From assembly GCA_028752905.1 (NCBI GenBank), contig JAQNBH010000003.1, positions 40,538,187 to 40,602,186 on the forward strand: a DNA stretch of 64,000 nucleotides. The letters are read 5' to 3'. Positions 11,438-24,250 of this stretch are shown piece by piece. Below the pieces are notes generated by a model. It saw nothing but the letters and a program-made list of their open reading frames with translations. It was not told the DNA's origin and did no database searches. The position numbers and the translations under genes were made by a program. Position 1 is the stretch's first letter, and every line of letters starts with the position of its first letter. Origin of the DNA: Cladorhizidae sp. MBARI D1340-BT2. Taxonomy: Eukaryota > Porifera > Demospongiae > Poecilosclerida > Cladorhizidae.

Positions 11438-11938
11438 AACATGATGATAATTATAATAATAATAATAATTATTATTATTATAAAATACTTTAGTTAAAGT
11501 GTGTATGTTATTATATGTGCAGGAAAACAATGAGGCCTGTCTGGGCATGCCCATAGTTTGTTCTGCTTTGCTATAATTTTTGTGATATATTACGTCCAAG
11601 AAGACCAAGCTCCACCCCACCCCCACCCCCACACTTCTTGACCTTATACGCCATAGTTTAGAAGTTCAGTGGACAGGTTATTGCCAAGTCAGCATGATCA
11701 CATACACACCTCAACTAGTACGGCGGCCTACAAATACAGAGTACCAGCTCTTTTTTCAGAGCTACCCTGAGGATTGCAATGGCTAAATGAAGTGTGGTAG
11801 CTATCCCATAATCATATCCCATAATCACAACCCAGGTGTCCTCTGTGGTGAGACAGAAGTTCTAGAAGAGACGAGTGGACAAACTTCCTGATCCTTTTTA
11901 CCAAACATGCACACATAAATAATATATATATGTACATA
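11438..11938. other. Unique sequence, nothing recognised
   Basis: Between the AAT tract and the large CAGCACAAGCAATGGC array. No supported gene or site. Confidence 0.55.
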
Positions 11939-14178
11939 TACACAAGCAATAGCAGAGAATCCCAGCACAAGCAATGGCAGAGACTCCAACACAAGCAATG
12001 GCAGAGACTCCCAACACAAGTAATGGCAGGCACAAGTTGTGGCAGAGAGAGTCCCAGCACAAGCAATGGCAGAGACTCCCAGCACAAGCAATGGCAGAGA
12101 CTCCCAGCACAAGCAATGGCAGAGAGACTCCCAGCACAAGCAATGGCAGAGAGACTCCCAGCACAAGCAATGGCAGAGACTCCCAGCACAAGCAATGGCA
12201 GAGAGACTCCCAGCACAAGCAATGGCAGAGAGACTCACAGCACAAGCAATGGCAGAGAGACTCCCAGCACAAGCAATGGCAGAGACTCCCAGCACAAGCA
12301 ATGGCAGAGACTCCCAGCACAAGCAATGGCAGAGACTCCCAACACAAGTAATGGCAGAGACTCCGAACACAAGCAATGGCAGAGACTCCCAGCACAAGCA
12401 ATGGCAGAGAGACTCCCAGCACAAGCAATGGCAGAGAGACTCCCAGCACAAGCAATGGCAGAGAGACTCCCAACACAAGTAATGGCAGAGACTCCCAACA
12501 CAAGTAATGGCAGAGACTCCCAGCACAAGCAATGGCAGAGAGACTCCCAGCACAAGCAATGGCAGAGAGACTCCCAGCACAAGCAATGGCAGAGAGACTC
12601 CCAGCACAAGCAATGGCAGAGAGACTCCCAACACAAGTAATGGCAGAGACTCCCAACACAAGCAATGGCAGAGAGACTCCCAGCACAAGCAATGGCAGAG
12701 AGACTCCCAGCACAAGCAATGGCAGAGAGACTCCCAGCACAAGCAATGGCAGAGACTCCCAGCACAAGCAATGGCAGAGAGACTCCCAGCACAAGCAATG
12801 GCAGAGAGACTCACAGCACAAGCAATGGCAGAGAGACTCCCAGCACAAGCAATGGCAGAGACTCCCAGCACAAGCAATGGCAGAGACTCCCAGCACAAGC
12901 AATGGCAGAGACTCCCAACACAAGTAATGGCAGAGACTCCGAACACAAGCAATGGCAGAGACTCCCAGCACAAGCAATGGCAGAGAGACTCCCAGCACAA
13001 GCAATGGCAGAGAGACTCCCAGCACAAGCAATGGCAGAGAGACTCCCAACACAAGTAATGGCAGAGACTCCCAACACAAGTAATGGCAGAGACTCCCAGC
13101 ACAAGCAATGGCAGAGAGACTCCCAGCACAAGCAATGGCAGAGAGACTCCCAGCACAAGCAATGGCAGAGAGACTCCCAGCACAAGCAATGGCAGAGAGA
13201 CTCCCAACACAAGTAATGGCAGAGACTCCCAACACAAGCAATGGCAGAGAGACTCCCAGCACAAGCAATGGCAGAGAGACTCCCAGCACAAGCAATGGCA
13301 GAGAGACTCCCAGCACAAGCAATGGCAGAGACTCCCAACACAAGTAATGGCAGAGACTCCGAACACAAGCAATGGCAGAGACTCCCAGCACAAGCAATGG
13401 CAGAGAGACTCCCAGCACAAGCAATGGCAGAGAGACTCCCAGCACAAGCAATGGCAGAGAGACTCCCAACACAAGTAATGGCAGAGACTCCCAGCACAAG
13501 CAATGGCAGAGAGACTCCCAGCACAAGCAATGGCAGAGAGACTCCCAGCACAAGCAATGGCAGAGAGACTCCCAGCACAAGCAATGGCAGAGAGACTCCC
13601 AACACAAGTAATGGCAGAGACTCCCAACACAAGCAATGGCAGAGACTCCCAGCACAAGCAATGGCAGAGAGACTCCCAGCACAAGCAATGGCAGAGACTC
13701 CCAACACAAGTAATGGCAGAGACTCCGAACACAAGCAATGGCAGAGACTCCCAGCACAAGCAATGGCAGAGAGACTCCCAGCACAAGCAATGGCAGAGAG
13801 ACTCCCAGCACAAGCAATGGCAGAGAGACTCCCAACACAAGTAATGGCAGAGACTCGAGACTCCCAGCACAAGCAATGGCAGAGAGACTCCCAGCACAAG
13901 CAATGGCAGAGAGACTCCCAGCACAAGCAATGGCAGAGAGACTCCCAGCACAAGCAATGGCAGAGAGACTCCCAACACAAGTAATGGCAGAGACTCCCAA
14001 CACAAGCAATGGCAGAGACTCCCAGCACAAGCAATGGCAGAGAGACTCCCAGCACAAGCAATGGCAGAGAGACTCCCAGCACAAGCAATGGCAGAGAGAC
14101 TCCCAACACAAGTAATGGCAGAGACTCCCAACACAAGTAATGGCAGAGACTCCCAACACAAGCAATGGCAGAGAGACG
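11939..14178. repeat. Large 25/27-bp minisatellite with higher-order structure
   Basis: About 85 units of GACTCCCAGCACAAGCAATG plus GCAGA, in 25-bp (one GA) and 27-bp (two GA) versions. Diagnostic variants are CTCCGAACAC (12361, 12937, 13357, 13723) and GACTCACAG (near 12233 and 12809). Both types show a 576-bp spacing, so blocks of about 22 units were duplicated. The array produces open frames of up to 778 codons in several frames, but the peptide is a pure repeat without start context or domains, so I reject it as coding. It lies in intron 5 of gene 1. Confidence 0.97.
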
Positions 14179-14270
14179 CATATTGTATTTTCGGGAGCTT
14201 GGTGGCTATCTAAAAGGTGAGTGAGATGACTATATTCCCATCATTTTCTCCTTCAGAGAATTTCCGTTGC

Positions 14271-14470
14271 TGTCCAGCGTGGGGACACTGCAGCTGTGCT
14301 GGGTCCTAGTCATCCAGCGTGGGAACACTGCAGCTGTGCTGGGTCCTAGTCATCCAGCGTGGGAACACTGCAGCTGTGCTGGGTCCTAGTCATCCAGCGT
14401 GGGAACACTGCGGCTGTGCTGGGTGCTAGTCATCCAGCGTGGGAACACTGCGGCTACATGTATGCTGGGT
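14271..14470. repeat. 40-bp minisatellite (CATCCAGCGTGGGAACACTG)
   Basis: Four and a half units starting CATCCAGCGTGGGAACACTG and ending CAGCTGTGCTGGGTCCTAGT, nearly identical to each other. Confidence 0.95.
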
Positions 14471-14510
14471 CCTATACCCCCTCTAGTAATAGCTATTTCT
14501 TTATATCACG

Positions 14511-14806
<296 letters not shown>

Positions 14807-14934
14807 ATTAATTAATTAATTTATTTATTTATTATTTTTTGCTTTTGTTTGTTTGTTTATTTTATTATTTATTTATTTATATATTTATATATTTATTTAT
14901 TTATATTATTCAATGCACTCTCACTTGAATGCAC

Positions 14935-15105
14935 TCTCACTTGGCATAATAACATGACAGTAACCTTCTCAATAATCAACTTGAAATTATACTCTCAACA
15001 TTTCTGCTCGGTGCTCTAGCCTTCATCAGGAATAATGAGATGCTGAGACTCACGTGATTTCATTATTTCTGATGAAGGCTAGTCGAAACATTGACAGAGT
15101 AATAA
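14935..15105. repeat. Dispersed GATGAAGGCTAG repeat, two inverted copies
   Basis: The minus-strand copy (14950-15035) includes CCTTCTCAATAATCAACTTG and CTAGCCTTCATCAGGAATAA. A plus-strand copy follows, with TTCTGATGAAGGCTAGTCGA and AACATTGACAGAG. They form an imperfect palindrome ending in an AAT/AGT/GTT triplet tract (15104-15170). Confidence 0.65.
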
Positions 15106-15126
15106 TAATAATAATAATAATAATAA

Positions 15127-15163
<37 letters not shown>

Positions 15164-15170
15164 TGTTGTT

Positions 15171-15479
15171 GTTATTTATTTATTATGATATATTTATTGA
15201 TATATTTATTTATTATTATCATTTTATTTTATTATTTATTATTATTATTTTTATCTATATAATGATAAGCTATTACTACTATTAATTATTATTGCAAGAA
15301 TTCAAAGATAGATAGATAGATAGATAAATGCAGATATTCAACTGGTATGTTCTATTGATGGATCACGTCATGTGTTAACTAGGGATACTTCTCCCCCTAC
15401 CTCTAGCCATGCCCCCTGCCGAGGGAGATTTCTGGTGTGTGGCACGGATGTGCATTTCCAAATTCACTGGACCCGTAAA
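15171..15479. other. AT-rich unique sequence with short (GATA)n
   Basis: TTTATTTATT-rich sequence and a five-unit GATA tract near 15309-15327. No gene. Confidence 0.55.
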
Positions 15480-15722
15480 ACACTCTGGGACAGTAAGAAG
15501 CAGGGCCAGGGGTGTGGCTAGAGCTAAGCTCTGGGACAGTTGTAGGAGCAGGGCCAGGGGCTAGGCTCTGGGCCAGGGGCTAGGCTCTGGGACAGTTGTA
15601 GGAGCAGGGCCAGGGGTGGGGGCTAGGGCTAGGCTCTGGGACAGTTGTAGGAGCAGGGCCAGGGGTGGGGGCTAGGGCTAGGCTCTGGGACAGTTGTAGG
15701 AGCAGGGCCAGGGGTGCGGCAA
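15480..15722. repeat. 49-bp GGCTCTGGGACAGTTGTAGG array
   Basis: About four to five units starting GGCTCTGGGACAGTTGTAGG and ending in GGGGGCTAGGGCTA. Some units are shortened. Confidence 0.9.
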
Positions 15723-15738
15723 AGTCTTCATAGATAGA

Positions 15739-15932
15739 CCATTACCCGTCCAAGATACAATTTGCTTGAGGCACAGACCTAGAGGACTACTACTGTGCGT
15801 AGCCATTACCAGTCCAAGATACAATTTGCTAGAGGCACAGACCTAGAGGACTACTACTGTGCGTAGCCATTACCCGTCCAAGATACAATTTGCTTGAGGC
15901 ACAGACCTAGAGGACTACTACTGTGCGTATTC
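15739..15932. repeat. Three 64-bp direct repeats
   Basis: Units start at about 15739, 15803 and 15867 with CCATTACC(C/A)GTCCAAGATA and end GGACTACTACTGTGCGTAG. They are nearly identical, so the triplication is recent. Confidence 0.92.
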
Positions 15933-16080
15933 TTCACTACACTCACATTGGTCTGGAATATCAATCACTGGAATGGGGTCTGAAACTTATACTGGCAAGA
16001 GTTTCACAGAACAATCTAATTACCATCCACCCAACCAAATTACTGCTCTAATCACTAAATACTGAGTACTACTGTCTTTA

Positions 16081-16988
16081 CCCTCTCACCGACATAAGCG
16101 CCTGTAGGCGCGAAATGGTATTACTGCTACTAAAAAATTAATAAAAAATTAACCATTCAACACAAAAATAAAATAAACATATTTTCGCATAGCTAAAGAT
16201 TTGCTCTATGAAGATTTAAAATACAACGTATGTATAACGTCGGTAACCATGACAAACATGACGTCAAACTTCACTTCCGATTTTGGAATATAGATAGAAT
16301 CGCGATGAAGTAATCGGTCTGTTTTTATGATGATTTTTGCCTCTCCAAGAGTGATAACTCTTGAGAAGATAAACCTGGGAAGCCACGAGGTTGACGTGGC
16401 AGCTCTGACAAGATCTGTCATTGGTAGCCCTAGCCCTTGCCCACCTGCTGCTACCTCTCTTGCTGGTATGCATGTAACATAATCTAGTAATGTAAAGGTA
16501 TAATAAGATTTATTCTGATATATTTAGGTCCTTCAAACATCTCTCCTTCTGACGCTAATGAGTCAGTGATGCAAGTACCCCTTACTATTCAGTTCCATGT
16601 TATGATATTCACAGTTATGTGGTTGTTGCCAGCTTCATATAATGATATTCATAATTATGTGTTTGCCAAAAATATATTCTTCTATTGTCAGTTACCTTCT
16701 ATTGTCATTTACTAACCTGTCACTCAATCAGCAAAAGTAAACGGTTTGAAATTCTTAGTGGACATAATAATGAAAGCTAGAAACAGTTCCTGTTTCTTAT
16801 AATGAGATTCACGATGTTGTGGTTTACTGCTAGGCCACCAAATTTTGTTACAATATTCATCCACTCATTAGCTATCACCTGATATATGGTTGCTAGGTAC
16901 TTTACATCATGCATCTTTAAATATAATATATATTAAGAAAATCATTCATTTTGAGAAAAAAACCTCTGTAAAGTTACCGGTGAGAGGG
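16081..16988. mobile_element. piggyBac-like non-autonomous element 1 (908 bp)
   Basis: The left end reads CCCTCTCACCG after TTTA (16077-16080). The right end is its exact 11-bp inverted copy CGGTGAGAGGG followed by TTAA (16989-16992). TTAA duplications and termini beginning CCC are characteristic of piggyBac elements, and TTTA is one change from TTAA. The outer segment CCCTCTCACCGACATAAGCG aligns with that of the element at 44429-45269. No transposase domain is recognisable inside; two short minus frames (16206-16473) have no motif. Confidence 0.72.
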
Positions 16989-16999
16989 TTAATCATCGC

Positions 17000-17272
17000 C
17001 AATTACTTTCCTAACTCCTGCCCTAATTATTGCTAATTCCTGCCCTAATTATTGCTAATTCGTGCCCTAATTAATGCTAATTCCTGCCCTAATTATTGCC
17101 AATTCCACCCCTAATTCCTGCCCTAATTATTGACAATTCCACCTCTAATTCCTGCCCTAATTATTGCTAACTCCTGCCCTGATTACTGCTAATTCCTGCC
17201 CTAATTATTGCTAATTCCTGCCCTAATTATTGCTAATTCCATCCCTAACTCCTGCCCTAATTATTGCCAGAT
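17000..17272. repeat. 22-bp TAATTCCTGCCCTAATTATTGC array
   Basis: About a dozen units beginning TAATTCCTGCCCTAATTATT, with variants CCACCCC and TGATTACTGC. It starts directly to the right of the piggyBac-like element. Confidence 0.92.
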
Positions 17273-17404
17273 GAATTTCTATAACAAACAGCTGAGTTGA
17301 GAAAATTCTTGCAAGCAAATTTTACCAGGTTATCACTGGTCAACGAATCTCATGACACCACCCACATGTTCTGTGGTGGCCCATCTCATGCGTTGTGCCA
17401 CCAG

Positions 17405-17842
17405 CATCACACATTTGGAACTATCACCTATGAATCTCATTACAATGCTGCAATCATTATCACCTATGAATCTCATCACATACTCTGCCATTATCACAAT
17501 GAATCTCATCACACACTATGATCACTATAGGCATTAGATTGAGAATCTCATTACACATGTGCTCATTACTAATGAATCTAATTACATACTACGTTACGTT
17601 AGAGGGCTATCACCCATGAATCAGATTAGAGTGATATTAATCAATCAATTAGGTATTTGTCTATGAATCTCATCACATAATGAGGATATCACCTATGGAA
17701 CTCATTACATAATGAGGATATCACCTATGAAGCTCATTACATAATGATACATATGAATATCATTACGGAAAGAGTTTACCACCTATGAATCTCATTACCG
17801 AATTTACCAAAGAGGGATTACCTATGAATATAATTACAGTAC
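17405..17842. repeat. Diverged CACCTATGAATCTCATTACA array
   Basis: Roughly 15 degenerate copies of TATCACCTATGAATCTCATT at irregular spacing; an old, decaying tandem repeat. Confidence 0.75.
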
Positions 17843-18390
17843 CCTTGCAGAGGCTGTCATTAGTTTTTTTCAGGCCTTGACTAATTCCAACAGTTATATG
17901 ATAATTGTGACCGGATTTGGGAAAACATGTCTATAATATGATCTTTTTTTAAACTACCAGCTAGCACTCTCCTTCATGTCCACACCTGTGCCAGTGATAA
18001 CCTCACGGGCCTATACTAGAGGACAAAAGATGTCCTTATAGTAGTGAGCTGAGTCGATGCACTTATCCTTTGTGAATGGAGCATTGGCCACACCTCCTTC
18101 AGTTGCCATGCCTTCTGCTGCTTTTCAAGTTAGCCTGGTTTGCAGAGATGACTCGTGTAGATGACATACTCTCAACAGGTGGGCCAGGGAGGGCCCTAAT
18201 GTGGTCAGAGGCTCCGATGGTCATGCCCCCGAGGAAAATCATGTTCGCCCAAAAGTATGCGGCTTCCCTTTATTATGTGTACTAACCATGTGTAGGGAAT
18301 GGAATTAGTTCAATACATTTGAGTGTTTGCTGGAGAGCAAATGTTCCATGTCACAACTCAAAGCAATAATAAGTATATTAGATCATCTTG
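17843..18390. other. Unique sequence, nothing recognised
   Basis: Contains a 69-codon plus frame (18076-18285) of ordinary composition without recognised motifs or clear splice sites. Confidence 0.5.
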
Positions 18391-18860
18391 AGGCAATATA
18401 GGTTCCAATGTTCAGGTATTATAGGTTAATGTTTAGGTATTATAGGTTGCAATGTTTAGGCAATATAGGTTGCAATGTTTAGACATTATAGGTTCCAATG
18501 TTTAGGCATTATAGGTTCCAATGTTTAGGCATTCTAGGTTCCAATGTTTAGGCATTCTAGGTTCCAATGTTTAGGCAATAGGTTCCAATGTTTAGGCAAT
18601 ATAGGTTGCCATTATAGGTCCAATATTTAGGCAATATAGGTTGCAATGTTTAGACATTATAGGTTCCAATGTTTAGGCATTATAGGTTCCAATGTTTAGG
18701 CATTCTAGGTTCCAATGTTTAGGCATTCTAGGTTCCAATGTTTAGGCATTCTAGGTTCCAATGTTTAGGCATTATAGGTTCCTGTTTAGGCAATATAGGT
18801 TGCTAGGTTCCAATATTTAGGCAATATAGGTTGTAATGTTTAGGCATTATAGGTTCCCAT
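18391..18860. repeat. 23-bp ATAGGTTCCAATGTTTAGGC array
   Basis: About 20 units of CATTATAGGTTCCAATGTTT plus AGG. It lies about 100 bp past the donor of gene 1 exon 5, in intron 5. Confidence 0.94.
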
Positions 18861-18959
18861 TAAAAAAAAATTCTTGTACTTTTGATGGTTTTCCCAAATT
18901 TGGTCACAGTTATCTTTGTGGTTGCTAAGCAACACAGCACCAGGAGATTAATGACTTAC

Positions 18960-19023
18960 TACTATTACGCTTCTGTTGCCTCAGGTCATTGTTTTGCTCA
19001 AAGGTCTCGTCATCATTGAAGAC
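18960..19023 (-). CDS. Gene 1 exon 5 (64 bp)
   Basis: Minus strand: acceptor TTGTTGTTGTAG, then a frame VFNDDETFEQNNDLRQQKRN plus S, then the strong donor GTAAGTCATT. It enters in phase 0 (matching exon 4) and leaves in phase 1 (matching exon 6). It is acidic/glutamine-rich and links the acidic part of the protein to the coiled coil. It was found from its splice sites and phase; it is too short to stand out as an open frame. Confidence 0.72.
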
Positions 19024-19479
19024 CTACAACAACAACACAACAACAAATGGAAATAGTTGCAGTGCCCTCACAACCAGGTTCATAGTGCGCTAAAAACAAA
19101 TATGCACTATAGAAGTAATTTGTAGATTGAATCTATTTCACAACTTGACTCATTCATGTCGTCCTGGACTCGTAATCCGAACAAGGTATACACTGACATC
19201 TCACATATTCGAGGAACTACATAGGGAGGATTGCTTTTACGGAATCCTTCCATCGTATAATTTTCGAAGCTGATACCAGACTTTACTATTGTGGGAGTAG
19301 GAGGGAACAATATTCGCATCTAGGATTAAGTCCGCAAAAAAATTGAAAGTCCGCGAAAAAAGGTAGTTTGAAATATAGAACATGTGTAATACCAGCAAGG
19401 TTATAGATCAAGGCTAATGATCGAATCTCGTCACTAATAATTCACAGTGAGGGTAAAAATATTCATTAGGCAACTAACA
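19024..19479. other. Intron 4 sequence, nothing recognised
   Basis: Unique sequence between exon 5 and the 39-bp array. The 70-codon minus frame 19107-19319 has a few coding-like runs but no splice-supported link to gene 1. Confidence 0.5.
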
Positions 19480-22400
19480 ATAATCTCTCAACAACTCTTG
19501 GCTGACATTATTATAATAATAATCTATCAACAGCTCTTGGCTGACATAATTATAATAATAATCTATCAACAACTCTTGGCTGACATAATTATATCAACAA
19601 CTCTTGGCTGACATAATTATAATAATAATCTACCAACAACTCTTGGCTGACATAATTATAATAATAATCTATCAACAGCTCTTAGCTGACATAATTATAA
19701 TAATAATCATCAACAACTCTTAGCTGACATAATTATAATAATAAACTATCAACAGCTCTTGGCTGACATAATTATAATAATAATCTATCAACAACTCTTG
19801 GGTGACATAATTATAATAATAATCTCTCAACAGCTCTGGGCTGACATAATTATAATAATAATCTTTCAACAGCTCTTGGCTGACATTATTATAATAATAA
19901 TCTCTCAACAGCTCTGGGATGACATAATTATAATAATAATCTATCAACAACTCTTGGCTGACATAATTATAATAATAATCTATCAACAGCTCTTGGTTGA
20001 CAATTATAATAATAATCTATCAAAAACTCTTGGCTGACATAATTATAACTCAACAACTCTTAGCTGACATAATTATAATAATAATCTATCAATATCAACA
20101 GCTCTTGGTTGACAATTATAATAATAATCTATCAAAAACTCTTGGCTGACATAATTATAATAATAATCTCTAACAGTTCTTGGCCGACATAATTATAATA
20201 ATAATCTCTAACAGTTCTTGGCTGACATAATTATAATAATAATCTATCAACAGCTCTTGGCTGACATAAATATAATAATAATCTCTCAACAACTCTTGGC
20301 TGACATAATTATAATAATATCGAACAGTTCTTGGCTGACATAATTATAATAATAATCTCTAACAGTTCTTGGCTGACATAATTATAATAATAATCTCTAA
20401 CAGTTCTTGGCTGACATTATAATAATAATCTATCAACAGCTCTGGGCTGACATAATTATAATAATAATCTATCAACAACTCTTGGCTGACATAATTATAA
20501 TAATAATCTATCAACAGCTCTGGGCTGACATAATTATAATAATAATCTATCAACAACTCTTGGCTGACATAATTATAATAATAATCTATCAACAACTCTT
20601 GGCTGACATAATTATAACTCAACAACTCTTAGCTGACATAATTATAATAATAATCTATCAACAGCTCTTGGCTGACATAATTATAATAATAATCTATCAA
20701 CAACTCTGAGCTGACATAATGATAATAATAATCTATCAACAACTCTTGGCCGACATAATTATAATAATAATCTCTCAACAGCTCTGGGCTGACATAATTA
20801 TAATAATAATCTCTCAACAGCTCTTGGCTGACATTATTATAATAATAATCTCTCAACAACTCTGGGCTGACATAATTATAATAATAATCTATCAACAGCT
20901 CTTGGCTGACATAATTATAATAATAATCTATCAAAAACTCTTGGCTGACATAATTATAATAATAATCTCTTGGCTGACATAATTATAATAATAATCTCTA
21001 ACAGTTCTTGGCTGACATAATTATAATAATAATCTCTAACAGCTCTTAGCTGACATAATTATAATAATAATCTATCAACAGCTCTGGGCTGACATAATTA
21101 TAATAATAATCTATCAAAAACTCTTGGCTGACATAATTATAATAATAATCTCTAACAGTTCTTGGCTGACATAATTATAATAATAATCTCTAACAGCTCT
21201 TAGCTGACATAATTATAATAATAAGCTCTTGGCTGACATAATTATAATATTAATCTATCAAAAACTCTTCTAACAGTTCTTGGCCGACATAATTATAATA
21301 ATAATCTCTAACAGCTCTTAGCTGACATAATTATAATAATAATCTATCAACAACTCTTGGCTGACATTATCATAATAATAATCTCTCAACAACTCTTGGC
21401 TGACATAATTATATTCTCTTGGCTGACATCTCTTGGCTGACATAATTATTATAATAATCTCTCAACAGCTCTGGGCTGACATAATTATAATAATAATCTC
21501 TCAAAAACTCTTGGCTGACATATTTATAATAATAATCTCTAACAAACTTGGCTGACATATTTATAATAATAATCTCTAACAATTCTTGGCTGATAGAATT
21601 ATAATAATAATCTGTTAGCTGACATAATCTATCAACAACCTTGGCTGACAGAATTATATCTCAAAAGCTCTGGGCTGACATAATTATAATAATAATCTCT
21701 CAAAAACTCTTGGCTGACATATTTATAATAATAATCTCTAACAACTCTTGGCTGACATATTTATAATAATAATCTCTAACAACTCTTGGCTGATATAATT
21801 ATAATAATAATCTCTTATAATAATCTCTTAGCTGACATAATTATAATAATAATCTATCAACAACTCTTGGCTGACATAATTATAATAATAATCTCTCAAC
21901 AACTCTTGGCTGACATAATTATAATAATAATCTCTAACAGTTCTTGGCTGACATAATTATAATAATAATCTCTAACAGCTCTTAGCTGACATAATTATAA
22001 TAATAATCTATCAACAGCTCTGGGATGACATAATTATAATAATAATCTATCAACAACTCTTGGCTGATATAATTATAATAATAATCTATCAACAACTCTT
22101 GGCTGACATAATTATAATAATAATCTCTCAACAACTCTTGGCTGACATAATTATAATAATAATTTCTAACAGTTCTTGGCTGACATAATTATAATAATAA
22201 TCTCTAACAGCTCTTAGCTGACATAATTATAATAATAATCTATCAACAGCTCTGGGATGACATAATTATAATAATAATCTATCAAAAACTCTTGGCTGAC
22301 ATATTTATAATAATAATCTCTAACAAATCTTGGCTGACATATTTATAATAATAATCTCTAACAACTCTTGGCTGATATAATTATAATAATAATCTCTTAG

Positions 22401-23885
22401 CTGACATAATTATAATAATAATCTATCAACAACCTTGGCTGACATAATTATATCTCAACAGCTCTGGGATGACATAATTATAATAATAATCTCTCAAAAA
22501 CTCTTGGCTGACATATTTATAATAATAATCTTTTGGCTGACATATTTATAATAATAATCTTAACAACTCTTGGCTCTTGGCTGACATAATTATAATAATA
22601 ATCTATCAACAACTCTGGGCTGACATAATTATAATAATAATCTATCAACAACTCTAGCTGACATAATTATAATAATAATCTCAACAACTCTTGACTGACA
22701 TAATTATAATAATAATCTCTCAACAGCTCTGGGCTGACATAATTATAATAATAATCTCTCAAGAACTCTTGGCTGGCATAATTATAATAATAATCTCAAC
22801 AACTCTTGGCTGACATAATTGTAATAATAATCTCTCAACAACTCTTGGCTGACATAATTATATCTATCAACAACTCTTGGCTGACTAATAATAATATCTC
22901 AACAACTCTTGGCTGACATAATTATATCTATCAACAACTCTTGGCTGACTAATAATAATCTCTCAACAACTCTTGGTTGACATATTTATAATAATAATCT
23001 CTAACAAATCTTGGCTGATATAATTATAATAATAATCTCTCAACAACTCTTGGCTGACATAATTATAATAATAATCTCTAACAGTTCTTGGCTGACATAA
23101 TAATAATAATAATCTCTCAACAACTCTTGGCTGACATATTTATAATAATAATCTCTAACAAATCTTGGCTGACATATTTATAATAATAATCTCTAACAAA
23201 TCTCGGCTGACATAATTATGATAATAATCAATCAACAACTCTAGCTGACATAATTATGATAATAATCTATCAACAGCTCTGGGCTGACATAATTATAATA
23301 ATAATCTCTCAACAACTCTTGGCTGATATAATTATAATAATAATCTATCAACAACCTTGGCTGACATAATTATTATAATAATCTATCAACAACTCTAGCT
23401 GACATAATTATAATAATAATCTCAACAACTCTGGACTGACATAATTATAATAATAATCTCTCAACAGCTCTGGGCTGACATAATTATATCTCAATCTTGG
23501 CTGACATAATTATAATAATAATCTATCAACAACTCTTGGCTGACATAATTTTAATAATAATCTCTCAACAACTCTGGCTGACATAATTATAATAATAATC
23601 TATCAACAACTCTTGGCTGACATAATTATAATAATAATCTCAACAACTCTTGGCTGACATAATTATAATAATAATCTATCAACAACTCTTGGCTGACATA
23701 ATTATAATAATAATCTATCAACAACTCTTGGCTGACATAATTATAACTCAACAGCTCTGGGCTAACATAATTATAATAATAATCTCTCAAGAACTCTTGG
23801 CTGACATAATTATAATAATAATCTATCAACAATTCTTGGCTGACATAATTATAATAATAATCTATCAACAACTCTGGACTGACAT
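19480..23885. repeat. 4.4-kb array of a 39-bp AT-rich minisatellite
   Basis: More than 100 units of CTATCAACAACTCTTGGCTG plus ACATAATTATAATAATAAT. Variants include CTCTAACAGTTCTTGG, GCTCTGGGCTGAC, ATATTTATAATAATAAT and shortened units. It lies within intron 4 of gene 1. The repeated I-I-I-I and Y-Y-Y-N frames on the two strands are artefacts. It is the largest single feature in the window. Confidence 0.97.
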
Positions 23886-24032
23886 GTGGAGTATAATACT
23901 TGATCAAATCTGTAGTTTAAATAACAGTACGATGACTATCAGATGGCATCATATTCATTAAAATTTATATTTGAATTAGTTTTTGAGGGTTTTGAAACGT
24001 CGCCTTAAAAACCAAAACACTGATTTAATTAA

Positions 24033-24250
24033 AGCTAATTGGAGACCATGAATAAGCCTAGTGATTCGCGATCGAGTTAATTAGATGAGACGCTGCCAAT
24101 CGGAGTGTCTAACTGACGTAATTTGCTTTAATATTTATCTTTAATTAAATATTAAAGCAAATTACGTCAGTTAGACACTCCGATTGGCAGCGTCTCATCT
24201 AATTAACTCGATCGCGAATCACTAGGCTTATTCATGGTCTCCAATTAGCT
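24033..24250. repeat. Perfect 105-bp inverted repeat with 8-bp loop
   Basis: Bases 24033-24137 are the exact reverse complement of 24146-24250, with no mismatch in 105 bp; the spacer is 24138-24145 (TCTTTAAT). The outer end reads AGCTAATTGGAGACCATGAA. Pairing stops at 24032/24251. The DNA could extrude a cruciform and its RNA would form a 105-bp hairpin. No clear target-site duplication flanks it, so a palindromic MITE is possible but unproven; an inverted-repeat artefact of library preparation or assembly is the main alternative. Confidence 0.97.

Noticed and set aside
11825..14161. Open frames of 778, 755 and 456 codons on the minus strand
   Set aside because: They are pure translations of the 25/27-bp array, present in several frames at once, with no domain or splice context.
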